A stretch of 64,000 nucleotides of DNA from Roseateles_C aquae (GCF_032337115.1 NZ_JAVXZY010000014.1:1-64000), one strand, 5' to 3'; counted from the stretch's first letter, positions 25,772 through 33,347 are shown. The notes: generated by a model not told the origin, from the sequence alone. Numbers and translations: made by a program.

Positions 25772-26052
25772 GCGCCATGAGCTCGAACGACACCATCACC
25801 ATGTTTCACACCTCGACCTGCCCGTTCTGCGAGCGTGCCGAGGCCCTGCTGGAGCGCGAAGGCCTGGCCCAGCGTCTGAACAAGGTCAATATCGAACGCG
25901 ACGACGCCTTGCGCGCCGAAATGATGAGCCGCAGCGGCCGCCGCACGGTCCCGCAGATCTTCATCGGCGATCGCCATATCGGCGGCTACGACGATCTGGT
26001 GCTGTTGCAGCGGCAGGGGGGCTTGGCAGCTGAGCTGCTGACTCAAGGCTAG
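25768..26052 (+). CDS. grxC: Glutaredoxin 3 (GrxC-type)
   Basis: The 94-aa dithiol glutaredoxin has active site CPFC in TSTCPFCERAEALL, cis-Pro TVPQIFIGDRHIGGYDD and a C-terminal helix. It reduces disulfides with glutathione in the cytoplasm. ATG 25768 overlaps the upstream stop by 4 bp; ATG 25777 is an alternative. The coupling to DUF2282 is unusual and suggests a shared thiol or metal-stress role. Its last 4 bp overlap the end of convergent rtcR. Confidence 0.88.
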   Translation: MSAMSSNDTITMFHTSTCPFCERAEALLEREGLAQRLNKVNIERDDALRAEMMSRSGRRTVPQIFIGDRHIGGYDDLVLLQRQGGLAAELLTQG

Positions 26053-27659
26053 ACCTGCTCACGGACGGGCTGCAGCGCATCCCACTGCAGCCCGAACTTG
26101 AGCAGGTACTTGCGCAGGCGGTCGGAGTCGTTGACGACGCTGCGCTGGCTGCGCGAGTGGTTGAACAGCTTGCGGCCCGCTTCGGCCAGACTGCGCGATT
26201 CGCGGCAGACCTGGATCACGGCTTCGAGCTGCAGGCGGTCAAACAGGTCCAGGCTGTCGGCGTCGATCTGCGCCGGCAGCGCCTTGGAAGACAGGCGTTT
26301 TGTCGCTGTGCCACCCTCCTGCCAAAGCCAGCGCAGTCGCTCGATTTCAGCATCGACCAGCGCCGTCGAGATGCGTCCACCCTCCGCCAGTGTCGCCATC
26401 CGTGTGACGCTGGCCGAGAGGTCGCGGAAGTTGCCGCGCCAGGGCGCTGCTGCCGACTTGGCGAACTGCAGATAGCGTACCTTGGCCTCGGTGCTGAAGC
26501 GAACGGCGCGGCCCCCCTCGGCGGCCGCGCGACTCAGCAGATGCTCGACATTGGGCTCAATGTCCTCTGGCCGCTCGGCCAGCCCGGGCAGGGTGTAGGC
26601 CCAGAGGTTGATACGCGCGAACAGGTCGTCGCGGAATCGGCCCTCGGCCACGTCGATGCGCAGATCGCGGTTGGTACCGGCGATCAGCTGGAAGTCGCTG
26701 TTGACCTCGCGGTCGCTGCCCATGGGCAGGAAGCGCTTTTCTTCCACCGCCTTGAGCAGCATGGCCTGCTCGTCGAGCCCCAGTTCACCGATCTCATCGA
26801 GGAAGAGCACGCCTTGGTGGGCCGTGCGCAGCAGGCCGGCCCGATCGGCGGCCGCGCCGGTGAAGGCGCCCTTTTTGTGGCCGAACAGCGTGGACGCAGC
26901 TCCGTCGCCGCGCAGGGTGGCGCAGTTCACCTCGACAAAGTCGCCGTCAACCTGATGGCGCGCCTTCTTCAGCTCGTACATGCGGCGCGCCAGATGCGAC
27001 TTGCCGGCGCCCGTCGGCCCGGTCAGCAGGATGGGTGCCGACGAGCGTACGGCCACATGTTCGATTTCCTCGATCAGGGCGTTGAAGCGCTTGTTGCGGG
27101 TGGCGATGCCGCTTTTCAAAAAGTCCAGCGCCTCCTTGTGCGCCTGGTCGAAGCGCTGGGCCAGGATGTCGTAGCGCGACAGGTCGAGGTCGATCAGCGT
27201 GTAGCTGCCGGGATCGCCCTGGCGCTGCTTTCGCGGCGGCGCGGTTTGCAGCAGCTGGCCCGGAATGAAGCGCGACTCCACCATCAGGAACATGCAGATC
27301 TGCGCCACGTGCGTGCCGGTGGTGATGTGCGCCCAGTACTGTTCGTGAGCGGGGTCGAAGCGATAGCCGCGTGCCCAGTCGTAGAGCGCCGCATACATCT
27401 CGCCGAAGTCCCAGGGGTTCTCAACGTCGACGGGCACCAGATTCACCTCGGTGCCGGGCGAGACGCTGGCAATGTCCCGCACCAGCACCTGCGCCAGCGC
27501 CAGGTATTTGGGCGCATAGAGCAGTTCCAGCCGGTCAACTAGCGTGTCCTCGTGCTGCATCAACGACACCGTGGGTCGCCACTTCTCCCAACGCCCGGCA
27601 CCCTGCCCAGCGTCCAGCTGCGTGCCCATGAAGCCAATCACGACGGTCTTTTTACTCAT
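26049..27659 (-). CDS. rtcR: RtcR, sigma-54-dependent activator of the RNA-repair operon
   Basis: The 536-aa activator has an N-terminal CARF domain (about 1-180; VVIGFMGTQLDAG, YWAHITTGTHVAQICMFLM) that senses RNA ends or cyclic-phosphate RNA fragments. The AAA+ domain has Walker A GPTGAGKS (214-221), the sigma-54 contact GAFTGA (264-269) and Walker B VLFLDEIGEL. A C-terminal DNA-binding region follows. It is divergent from rsr, whose promoter is of sigma-54 type, as in characterised rtc systems. No conflict with the family length was noted. Confidence 0.95.
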   Translation of the reverse strand: MSKKTVVIGFMGTQLDAGQGAGRWEKWRPTVSLMQHEDTLVDRLELLYAPKYLALAQVLVRDIASVSPGTEVNLVPVDVENPWDFGEMYAALYDWARGYRFDPAHEQYWAHITTGTHVAQICMFLMVESRFIPGQLLQTAPPRKQRQGDPGSYTLIDLDLSRYDILAQRFDQAHKEALDFLKSGIATRNKRFNALIEEIEHVAVRSSAPILLTGPTGAGKSHLARRMYELKKARHQVDGDFVEVNCATLRGDGAASTLFGHKKGAFTGAAADRAGLLRTAHQGVLFLDEIGELGLDEQAMLLKAVEEKRFLPMGSDREVNSDFQLIAGTNRDLRIDVAEGRFRDDLFARINLWAYTLPGLAERPEDIEPNVEHLLSRAAAEGGRAVRFSTEAKVRYLQFAKSAAAPWRGNFRDLSASVTRMATLAEGGRISTALVDAEIERLRWLWQEGGTATKRLSSKALPAQIDADSLDLFDRLQLEAVIQVCRESRSLAEAGRKLFNHSRSQRSVVNDSDRLRKYLLKFGLQWDALQPVREQV

Positions 27660-27806
27660 ATCTCAAATGATAGCTGGCTAGCAAAATGGATATGAATGAA
27701 AACAGGGCTCGGATGGTGGTCCGGCGTGGAGATGAGCGTCGAGATCATAAATATCTCCTTTTGAATCAAGGGTTTGCGATCAATGCCAGGGTAAGGCCAG
27801 CAGCGC

Positions 27807-27822
27807 TGGCACGGCTGTTGCA
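27807..27822 (+). promoter_or_regulatory. Sigma-54 (-24/-12) promoter of the rsr-rtcBA operon
   Basis: TGGCACGGCTGTTGCA matches the consensus TGGCAC-N5-TTGCA exactly, with GG at 27808-27809 and GC at 27820-27821. Transcription should begin near 27833, which excludes ATG 27830 as the rsr start. RtcR, encoded divergently, should act from the upstream spacer. Confidence 0.92.
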
Positions 27823-27865
27823 ATAGACCATGCAGATAGAGACTGAATGCACGAGGGATAAGAAA

Positions 27866-29440
27866 ATGGTCAACACGCAACTGTTCAAGACGCTCAAGGG
27901 CGCCTTGCTGCCCACAGCGGCGGCACGCAATGCGGCCGAGGCGCCGGCCTACGCTTTCAGCGCCAAGCATCAGCTGGCGCAGCTAGCAGCCACCGGCTGC
28001 CTGAGCCGCACCTTTTATGCAGACGCCGAACAGCAGCTCGAGCAGGTGCTGGCGCTGACGCAGAAGCTGGAGCCGGCCTTCGTCGCCAAGACAGCGATCT
28101 ACGCTCGCCAGTCCGGCTACATGAAGGACATGCCGGCCCTGCTCGCCGCCAGCTTGGCCGTGCGTGATGTCGCGCTGCTGAGTACCGTGTTCTCTCGCGT
28201 CGTCGACAACGGCAAGATGCTGCGCAACTTCGTGCTGATCTTGCGTAGCGGGACGGTGGGGCGCAAGTCGCTGGGTTCGCGCCCCAAGAAGCTGGTGCAG
28301 CAATGGCTGCTGACCGCGACCGAGAAGCAACTGCTGAACGCCGCGGTGGGCAACACGCCCTCGCTCGCCGATGTGGTCAAGATGGTTCACCCCAAGCCTG
28401 CTGAGGCCTGGCGTGCCGCCTGGTTCGCGTGGTTGATCGGCCGGCCTTTCGATGAAGCGGCTTTGCCGCCGATCACCCAAGCGTTCGAATGCTTCAAGCG
28501 TGAGAGTGCTCAAGGTCTAGCGAGCGAGGTGCCGGAGGTGCCGTTCCAGATGTTGACGGCGCTGAACCTGACTTTGGTTCAGTGGGCGCAGATCGCTCGC
28601 AGCGGCTCATGGCAGATGGTGCGTCAGAACCTGAACACCTTTGCTCGCCACGGCGTGTTCGAGATCGACGGCATGGCTGATGTGCTGGCTGCCAAGTTGC
28701 GCGACCCACAGGCGGTGGCCAAGGCCCGGGTGATGCCGTACCAGCTGCTGTCCGCCTTCAAGGCGGCTGGCGACGCGGTGCCGGCTCAGGTTCGTGAGGC
28801 CTTGCAGGACGCGATGGAGCTGTCGCTGGCCAACGTGCCGGCGCTGGCAGGTCGGGTCGTGGTGTGCCCTGACGTGTCGGGCTCGATGAGCTCGTCGGTC
28901 ACAGGTCACCGCGGTTCGGCGACGTCCAGCGTGCGCTGCATCGACGTGGCTGCCCTGGTGGCTGCGGCGGTGCTGCGCAAGAACCCGCAGGCCCGTGTGC
29001 TGCCGTTCGAGCAGGATGTGGTGAAGCTGCAGCTGAACGCTCGCGACTCGGTGATGACCAACGCGCAAGCGCTGGCCAAGATCGGGGGCGGCGGGACCAA
29101 CTGCAGCGCGCCGCTGGCCATGCTGAACCGCGAGCGTGCGGCGGTCGATGTGGTGATCCTGGTCTCGGACAACGAGTCCTGGGTCGACGCCAACCGGCGC
29201 GGTGCGACGCAGACCTTGCGCGAGTGGGAAGTGCTGAAGCAGCGCAACCCGATGGCGCGCCTGGTGTGCATCGACATCCAGCCGATGTCGACCACACAGG
29301 CCGCGGAGCGGCACGACATCTTGAATGTCGGCGGCTTCTCGGACGCGGTGTTCACGATGGTGGCGAGCTTCGCCGCCGGCACCATGGACGCCGAGCATTG
29401 GGTCGGCGAAATCGACAAGGTGTCGCTGGCCGCGCAGTAA
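27866..29440 (+). CDS. rsr: Rsr, Ro60/TROVE-domain RNA-binding protein
   Basis: The 524-aa bacterial Ro60 orthologue has an N-terminal TROVE HEAT-repeat ring (about 25-320; FVAKTAIYARQSGYMKDMPA) that binds Y RNAs. The C-terminal von Willebrand A domain has MIDAS motif DVSGSMSSS at 336-344 and GGGGTNCSAPL. In other bacteria Rsr with Y RNA guides exoribonucleases in RNA turnover. ATG 27866 with GAGGGAT upstream is used because the sigma-54 start site lies beyond ATG 27830. The next 730 bp carry the likely RNA partners. Confidence 0.93.
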   Translation: MVNTQLFKTLKGALLPTAAARNAAEAPAYAFSAKHQLAQLAATGCLSRTFYADAEQQLEQVLALTQKLEPAFVAKTAIYARQSGYMKDMPALLAASLAVRDVALLSTVFSRVVDNGKMLRNFVLILRSGTVGRKSLGSRPKKLVQQWLLTATEKQLLNAAVGNTPSLADVVKMVHPKPAEAWRAAWFAWLIGRPFDEAALPPITQAFECFKRESAQGLASEVPEVPFQMLTALNLTLVQWAQIARSGSWQMVRQNLNTFARHGVFEIDGMADVLAAKLRDPQAVAKARVMPYQLLSAFKAAGDAVPAQVREALQDAMELSLANVPALAGRVVVCPDVSGSMSSSVTGHRGSATSSVRCIDVAALVAAAVLRKNPQARVLPFEQDVVKLQLNARDSVMTNAQALAKIGGGGTNCSAPLAMLNRERAAVDVVILVSDNESWVDANRRGATQTLREWEVLKQRNPMARLVCIDIQPMSTTQAAERHDILNVGGFSDAVFTMVASFAAGTMDAEHWVGEIDKVSLAAQ

Positions 29441-29452
29441 GGCCACGACAAC

Positions 29453-29582
29453 AAGTTTTGGAAGGTGTCCCGGGCGAATGCCTGCAGGAGTACAGCACAT
29501 ACCCGGCCGCGCGGGCCGGCAAGCCCGCAACGGAGAACCCGTAGGCCGCTCTTGCAACTCTTGTCGCCCGGGGCACCAACTT
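29453..29582 (+). ncRNA. Y-RNA-like module 1
   Basis: A 14-bp helix (29464-29477 with 29564-29577, one G-U) carries the bacterial Y-RNA motif GGCGAATG on the 5' arm (29473-29480) and TTGTCGCC on the 3' arm. Outer pairs AAGTT/AACTT extend it. The interior has helix CGGCC/GGCCG and two hairpins (GCGGGC-CGGCAA-GCCCGC; CGG-AGAA-CCG). No clear T arm, so the distal domain differs from modules 3 and 4. It starts 13 bp after the rsr stop. Confidence 0.75.
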
Positions 29583-29600
29583 TCACAACAACACGCGTCG

Positions 29601-29666
29601 TCGCGTGGCGAATGCAGGTGGGACTACATCCCAAACGTGTCTCACCGCCTGTTAGTCGCCACGCGA
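29601..29666 (+). ncRNA. Y-RNA-like module 2 (short form)
   Basis: A perfect 11-bp helix joins TCGCGTGGCGA (29601-29611) and TCGCCACGCGA (29656-29666). The GGCGAATGCAGG motif continues into a 44-nt loop with GGGACTACATCCC, shared in form with the other modules. No tRNA-like domain. At 66 nt it is the smallest copy, close to a minimal Ro-binding Y RNA. Confidence 0.7.
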
Positions 29667-29679
29667 GGGCTTCGGTTTT

Positions 29680-29772
29680 GCGCGAATGCTGGCAGGACTA
29701 CATCGGAACGCCGGGGGTTCAAGTCCTCAACTGGGAAACCAGTGTGGCTACGTCTTGCTTCACTTGTCGCGC
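29680..29772 (+). ncRNA. Y-RNA-like module 3 with permuted tRNA-like domain
   Basis: Y helix GCGCGA (29680-29685) pairs with TCGCGC (29767-29772) and is followed by AATGCTGGCAGGACTACA, the shared module sequence. Then comes a T arm (loop TTCAAGT, 29718-29724) followed directly by a short stem ACTGG-GAAA-CCAGT (29730-29743). This is an acceptor-like helix closed by a GAAA tetraloop, so the tRNA-like part is circularly permuted. The Y helix is short (6 bp), the weakest of the set. Confidence 0.68.
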
Positions 29773-29781
29773 TTCTTTTGA

Positions 29782-29924
29782 GATGTCTCGCTGCGAATGC
29801 AGGTGGAACTACAGCCTACAACGCTCGTGGTCGCGGGTTCGAGTCCCGCCGGTCCCAAATCAGGGGGACCGTAGCTCAGTGGAAGAGCACGACGTTTCAC
29901 CGTCCCTTGTCGCAGCGGGGCATC
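29782..29924 (+). ncRNA. YrlA-type Y RNA with complete permuted tRNA-like domain
   Basis: The Y helix is 15 bp (29782-29796 with 29910-29924; G-U pairs only as deviations) with TGCGAATGCAGG on the 5' side. Inside lie a T arm GCGGG-TTCGAGT-CCCGC (29833-29849), a 7-bp acceptor-like helix CGGTCCC/GGGACCG (29850-29856 with 29865-29871) closed by an 8-nt linker, a D arm GCTC...GAGC (29874-29888) with AGTGGAA loop and a small hairpin GACG-TTTCAC-CGTC (29891-29904). The order T arm, closed acceptor, D arm is that of YrlA RNAs, whose tRNA-like domain is permuted. Confidence 0.85.
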
Positions 29925-29936
29925 ACTGTTGATTTC

Positions 29937-30167
29937 GGGCGCGCTGGCACAGAAGGGAGCGCCACTGCCAAAAATGATTGACATGCCGGCAGCCTGGGTA
30001 ACACCAGGTGCAGCAGGCAAGTTGGTCGGCGAGTACGGTTGAGGATGCAGGTGCCGGCTCCGATGACGGGTCGTCACTGGCGCGCGTTTCCAATCGCCGA
30101 CGATGCCACTGGCCTAGAAACCGTGGTTGCTGCATTGATGCGGGTTCGAATCCCGTCGCGTCCACCA
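29937..30167 (+). ncRNA. tRNA-Y RNA chimera ending in CCA
   Basis: The acceptor stem GGGCGCG (29937-29943) pairs with CGCGTCC (30157-30163; one G-U), followed by A and encoded CCA (30165-30167). D arm GCAC-AGAAGGGA-GCGC (one mismatch), stem CTGCC/GGCAG (29965-29969 with 29988-29992) with an 18-nt loop, and T arm GCGGG-TTCGAAT-CCCGT (30040-30056 region shifted to 30140-30156) are all present. Between them are hairpin CCTGG/CCAGG (29993-30008), a 7-bp stem TGCAGCA/TGCTGCA (30009-30015 with 30128-30134) and a Y helix GTCGGCGA/TCGCCGAC (30025-30032 with 30094-30101) holding ATGCAGGTG. The T arm is at 30140-30156. Confidence 0.65.
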
Positions 30168-30190
30168 AAACTTCAAATAGACAAAACATC

Positions 30191-31408
30191 ATGAACTACA
30201 AGATTGAACAACCCGAAGGCGGCGTGCCGATCAAGATGTGGACGCAGGGCGTCCCTGTCGAGGACGAGGCCATGCAGCAGCTGAGCAATACCGCGCGGCT
30301 GCCGGTGGTCTTCAAGCATGTCGCGGCCATGCCAGACGTGCACTTCGGCCTCGGAGCCACGATCGGCTCGGTGATCCCGACGATCAAGGCCATCATCCCG
30401 GCGGCTGTTGGCGTGGACATCGGCTGCGGCATGATGGCCGCGAAGACCACGCTGCGCGCCGAAGACCTGCCTGACAACCTCGGCCCGCTGCGCTCGGCCA
30501 TCGAGAAGGCAGTGCCGCATGGCTCGGCGCCCAAGCATCGCGGCCGCGACCCCGGCAGCTGGGAGAACCCGCCCGAGACGGTGGACCAAATCTGGGCGAC
30601 GCTGGTGGACGAGTTCGAGGCGCTGTGCGAGCTGCACCCGCGCCTGAAGAACACCAACAACCGCAAGCATCTGGGCACGCTGGGCACGGGCAATCACTTC
30701 ATCGAGGTCTGCCTCGATGAAGCCGGCTTCGTCTGGTTCATGCTGCACTCGGGCTCGCGCGGTGTGGGTAACGCCATCGGCACGCACTTCATCGAGCTGG
30801 CCAAGAAGGACGCCGAGCGCCACCAGCGCAATCTGCCGGACAAGGACCTGGCCTACTTCGAAGAAGGCGCCCAGTACTTTGGCGACTATGTGCGCGGCGT
30901 GTCCTGGGCGCAGAAGTTCGCGATGAAGAATCGCGAGGTGATGATGGCCAACCTGATCGCCACCGTCCGCAAGGTGATTCCCAAGCCCTTCGAGGCCCAT
31001 GTTGAGGCGGTGAACTGTCACCACAACTACGTGCAGCGCGAGCGCCACTTCGGCGAGGATGTGTTTGTGACGCGCAAGGGCGCCGTCAGTGCCAAGCGCG
31101 GCGAGATGGGCATCATCCCCGGCAGCATGGGGGCACGCAGCTACATCGTGCGCGGCCTGGGCAACCCGGAGAGCTTCGAGAGCTGCAGCCACGGCGCCGG
31201 CCGCGTGATGAGCCGTACCAAGGCCAAGAAGCTGTTCACGGTGGAGGACCAGGTCAAGGCCACGGCAGGCGTCGAGTGCCGCAAGGACGCCGATGTCATC
31301 GACGAGATCCCGATGGCCTACAAGGACATCGACGCGGTGATGGCCGCGCAGAGCGATCTGGTGGAAGTGGTGCACACGCTCAAGCAGGTGGTGTGCGTGA
31401 AGGGGTGA
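30191..31408 (+). CDS. rtcB: RtcB, RNA-splicing/repair ligase
   Basis: This 405-aa GTP- and Mn-dependent ligase joins RNA 2',3'-cyclic-phosphate or 3'-phosphate ends to 5'-OH ends. Metal ligands are seen in DIGCGMM (Cys79), GTGNHF (His168) and LHSGSR (His186). The guanylylated His is His334 in SCSHGAGRVMSR. All key residues are present. The ATG lies 24 bp after the CCA of the preceding tRNA-like RNA, so the leader of rtcB includes the Y-RNA region. Likely substrates are nicked tRNAs. Confidence 0.96.
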   Translation: MNYKIEQPEGGVPIKMWTQGVPVEDEAMQQLSNTARLPVVFKHVAAMPDVHFGLGATIGSVIPTIKAIIPAAVGVDIGCGMMAAKTTLRAEDLPDNLGPLRSAIEKAVPHGSAPKHRGRDPGSWENPPETVDQIWATLVDEFEALCELHPRLKNTNNRKHLGTLGTGNHFIEVCLDEAGFVWFMLHSGSRGVGNAIGTHFIELAKKDAERHQRNLPDKDLAYFEEGAQYFGDYVRGVSWAQKFAMKNREVMMANLIATVRKVIPKPFEAHVEAVNCHHNYVQRERHFGEDVFVTRKGAVSAKRGEMGIIPGSMGARSYIVRGLGNPESFESCSHGAGRVMSRTKAKKLFTVEDQVKATAGVECRKDADVIDEIPMAYKDIDAVMAAQSDLVEVVHTLKQVVCVKG

Positions 31409-31464
31409 GCGGGCGAGGGCTTGATGCGCTCTCCCGCCCATCAGAAAAAGTGAGGGGGGAGAAC

Positions 31465-32274
31465 ATGAAAGAAGAACCCGTATTGAGCGCCCATCCGGTG
31501 TCGGCTGAGATGCGCGCCACCGTGCTGAAGAACCTGGCGGCGCTGGAACAGCAGCATCAGGTGAAGGTGCTGTTTGCCTGCGAATCGGGCAGCCGCGGCT
31601 GGGGTTTCGCGTCACCCGACAGCGACTATGACGTGCGCTTCGTCTACGTGAACAGGCTGCCCTGGTACCTCACTGTGGAGCCTGGTCGCGATGTGATCGA
31701 GCAGCCGATCAACGGCGACTTGGACATCAATGGCTGGGATCTGCGCAAGGCCCTGCAGCTCTTGAAGGAGTCCAACCCCACGCTGCTGGAGTGGCTGCGC
31801 TCGCCCATCGTCTATCAGCAGAACGACGATTGGGCCGCACGCCTGCGCACGCTGGCCGAGGACGGCTTCTCGCCGCTGCGCGGCTATCACCACTATGTGT
31901 CGATGGCCAAGAAGAACTTGCGAGAGCACCTCTATGGCGAGGTCGTGCGCTACAAGAAATACCTCTACGTGCTGCGGCCGCTGCTGGCGGCACGCTGGAT
32001 ACGCGAGGGCCGTGGTGTGCCGCCGATGCGCTTTGCCGAGCTGGCGAGCCAAACCCTGCGCGATCCCGCGCTGCTGGACGAGGTGAACGCACTGCTGGCG
32101 GTCAAGATGCGTGCCGGCGAGTCAGCCACCAGCCCACGCTGGGTGCGCATCCACGACTTCATCGAGGCAGAACTGGCCGAGGCCACGGCGCACGCGCCCG
32201 AGCAAGGCCTGCGAGCCGACACCCGGCCTCTGGATCACTATCTGCACGAGGCCGTGCTGCAATTTGGCACTTAA
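31465..32274 (+). CDS. Predicted nucleotidyltransferase within the RNA-repair operon
   Basis: The 269-aa protein has a DNA-polymerase-beta-like fold with GSRGWGFASPDSDYDVRF (GS-x9-DxD form) near residues 38-55 and a helical C-terminal region. It resembles the YcgL/COG3541 group of uncharacterised nucleotidyltransferases. GAGGGGGGA precedes ATG 31465. Its place between rtcB and rtcA suggests a role in RNA end processing, for example adding nucleotides to broken ends or to the CCA-ending RNA upstream; that role is inference. Confidence 0.85.
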   Translation: MKEEPVLSAHPVSAEMRATVLKNLAALEQQHQVKVLFACESGSRGWGFASPDSDYDVRFVYVNRLPWYLTVEPGRDVIEQPINGDLDINGWDLRKALQLLKESNPTLLEWLRSPIVYQQNDDWAARLRTLAEDGFSPLRGYHHYVSMAKKNLREHLYGEVVRYKKYLYVLRPLLAARWIREGRGVPPMRFAELASQTLRDPALLDEVNALLAVKMRAGESATSPRWVRIHDFIEAELAEATAHAPEQGLRADTRPLDHYLHEAVLQFGT

Positions 32275-32294
32275 GACAAGAAGAGAACAAGAAG

Positions 32295-33329
32295 ATGATC
32301 GAGATCGATGGCTCCGCCGGCGAGGGCGGCGGGCAAATCCTGCGTACCTCGCTGGCCCTTTCCATGTGCACGGGCCAGGCATTCGCGTTGACGAAGATCC
32401 GTGCCGGCCGTGCAAAGCCCGGGCTGATGCGCCAGCATCTGACCTGCGTGAACGCAGCCGCCGAAGTCAGCGGCGCCGAGCTTCGCGGGGCAGAGCTGAA
32501 CTCACAGCTGTTGGAGTTCAGGCCAGGCGCGGTGCGCGCGGGCGACTACGTCTTCAACGTCGGCACGGCGGGCAGTTGCACTCTGGTGCTGCAAACCGTC
32601 TGGCCGGCCTTGCTGATGGCCGATGCGCCAAGCCGCCTGAAGCTCGGCGGCGGCACGCACAACCCGATGGCGCCGCCGTTTCACTTTCTGGAGCGAAGCT
32701 ACGCGCCGCTGATGCGCCGCTTGGGCGCCCGGGCGGAACTGAAGCTGCGCCGGCTGGGCTTCTACCCTGCTGGTGGCGGTGAGATTGAGGCGACGATCTG
32801 GCCGGCGGCGAAGGAACTCAAGCCCTTCGATCTGCTCGAGCGAGGCGAGAAGCTGGAGGCGTTTGCGGAGTGCTTTGCACCTGCATTGCCGCGCTCGGTG
32901 GCACGGCGCGAGCTGGAGCAGCTGGGGCTGGCCATGGGCTGGAGTGACGAGCAGCTGCGCGAGGGCCCGTCTCGCCAGAACGAGGGGCCTGGCAACGCGC
33001 TGGTCGCCACCCTCGCCTATGAGCAGCTGAGCGAAGTCTTTACCAGCTTCGGTGAGAAAGGCGTCAGCGCAGAGCAAGTGGCAAAAGATGTGGTTCAGCA
33101 GCTGCGCGCCTACCAGCTCAGTGAGGCGGCCCTGGGGCCGCATCTGGCCGATCAATGGGCACTGCCTCTGGCACTGGCTGTCTGGCAACGTGGCGGTGAA
33201 GCCCGCTACAGCTGCAGCGAGCTGACGCCGCATGCGCGTACCAACTTCGAGGTGATTGAGAAGTTTCTGCCAGTGCGCTTCGAATCGAGTGCTGCGGGTT
33301 CGGGATGGCGGGTGAGCGTGCGAGCTTGA
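32295..33329 (+). CDS. rtcA: RtcA, RNA 3'-terminal-phosphate cyclase
   Basis: The 344-aa ATP-dependent enzyme makes 2',3'-cyclic phosphate ends, the substrate form for RtcB. The family signature IDGSAGEGGGQILRTSLALS is at the N-terminus, with RAGRAKPGL and the adenylylated His283 in GPHLADQWALPLALA. Length is normal. It lies 20 bp after the nucleotidyltransferase gene and is last in the operon. A convergent cupin gene follows. Confidence 0.95.
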   Translation: MIEIDGSAGEGGGQILRTSLALSMCTGQAFALTKIRAGRAKPGLMRQHLTCVNAAAEVSGAELRGAELNSQLLEFRPGAVRAGDYVFNVGTAGSCTLVLQTVWPALLMADAPSRLKLGGGTHNPMAPPFHFLERSYAPLMRRLGARAELKLRRLGFYPAGGGEIEATIWPAAKELKPFDLLERGEKLEAFAECFAPALPRSVARRELEQLGLAMGWSDEQLREGPSRQNEGPGNALVATLAYEQLSEVFTSFGEKGVSAEQVAKDVVQQLRAYQLSEAALGPHLADQWALPLALAVWQRGGEARYSCSELTPHARTNFEVIEKFLPVRFESSAAGSGWRVSVRA

Positions 33330-33347
33330 GCGGACGGTTCCCCTCCG

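Noticed and set aside
29465..30077. Open frames across the Y-RNA region (for example 29465-29932 and the upstream extension of rtcB from 30008)
   Set aside because: They overlap paired RNA structures, have no ribosome-binding sites, and the rtcB domain begins exactly at ATG 30191.
29937..30167. Ordinary tRNA with an intron
   Set aside because: The anticodon loop is 18 nt with no clear anticodon, and the insert in the variable region carries a Y-RNA helix. It is better described as a tRNA-like RNA.
31409..31464. Rho-independent terminator between rtcB and the nucleotidyltransferase gene
   Set aside because: A GC-rich imperfect hairpin is present, but no T tract follows and the next gene has a strong ribosome-binding site, so read-through is expected.
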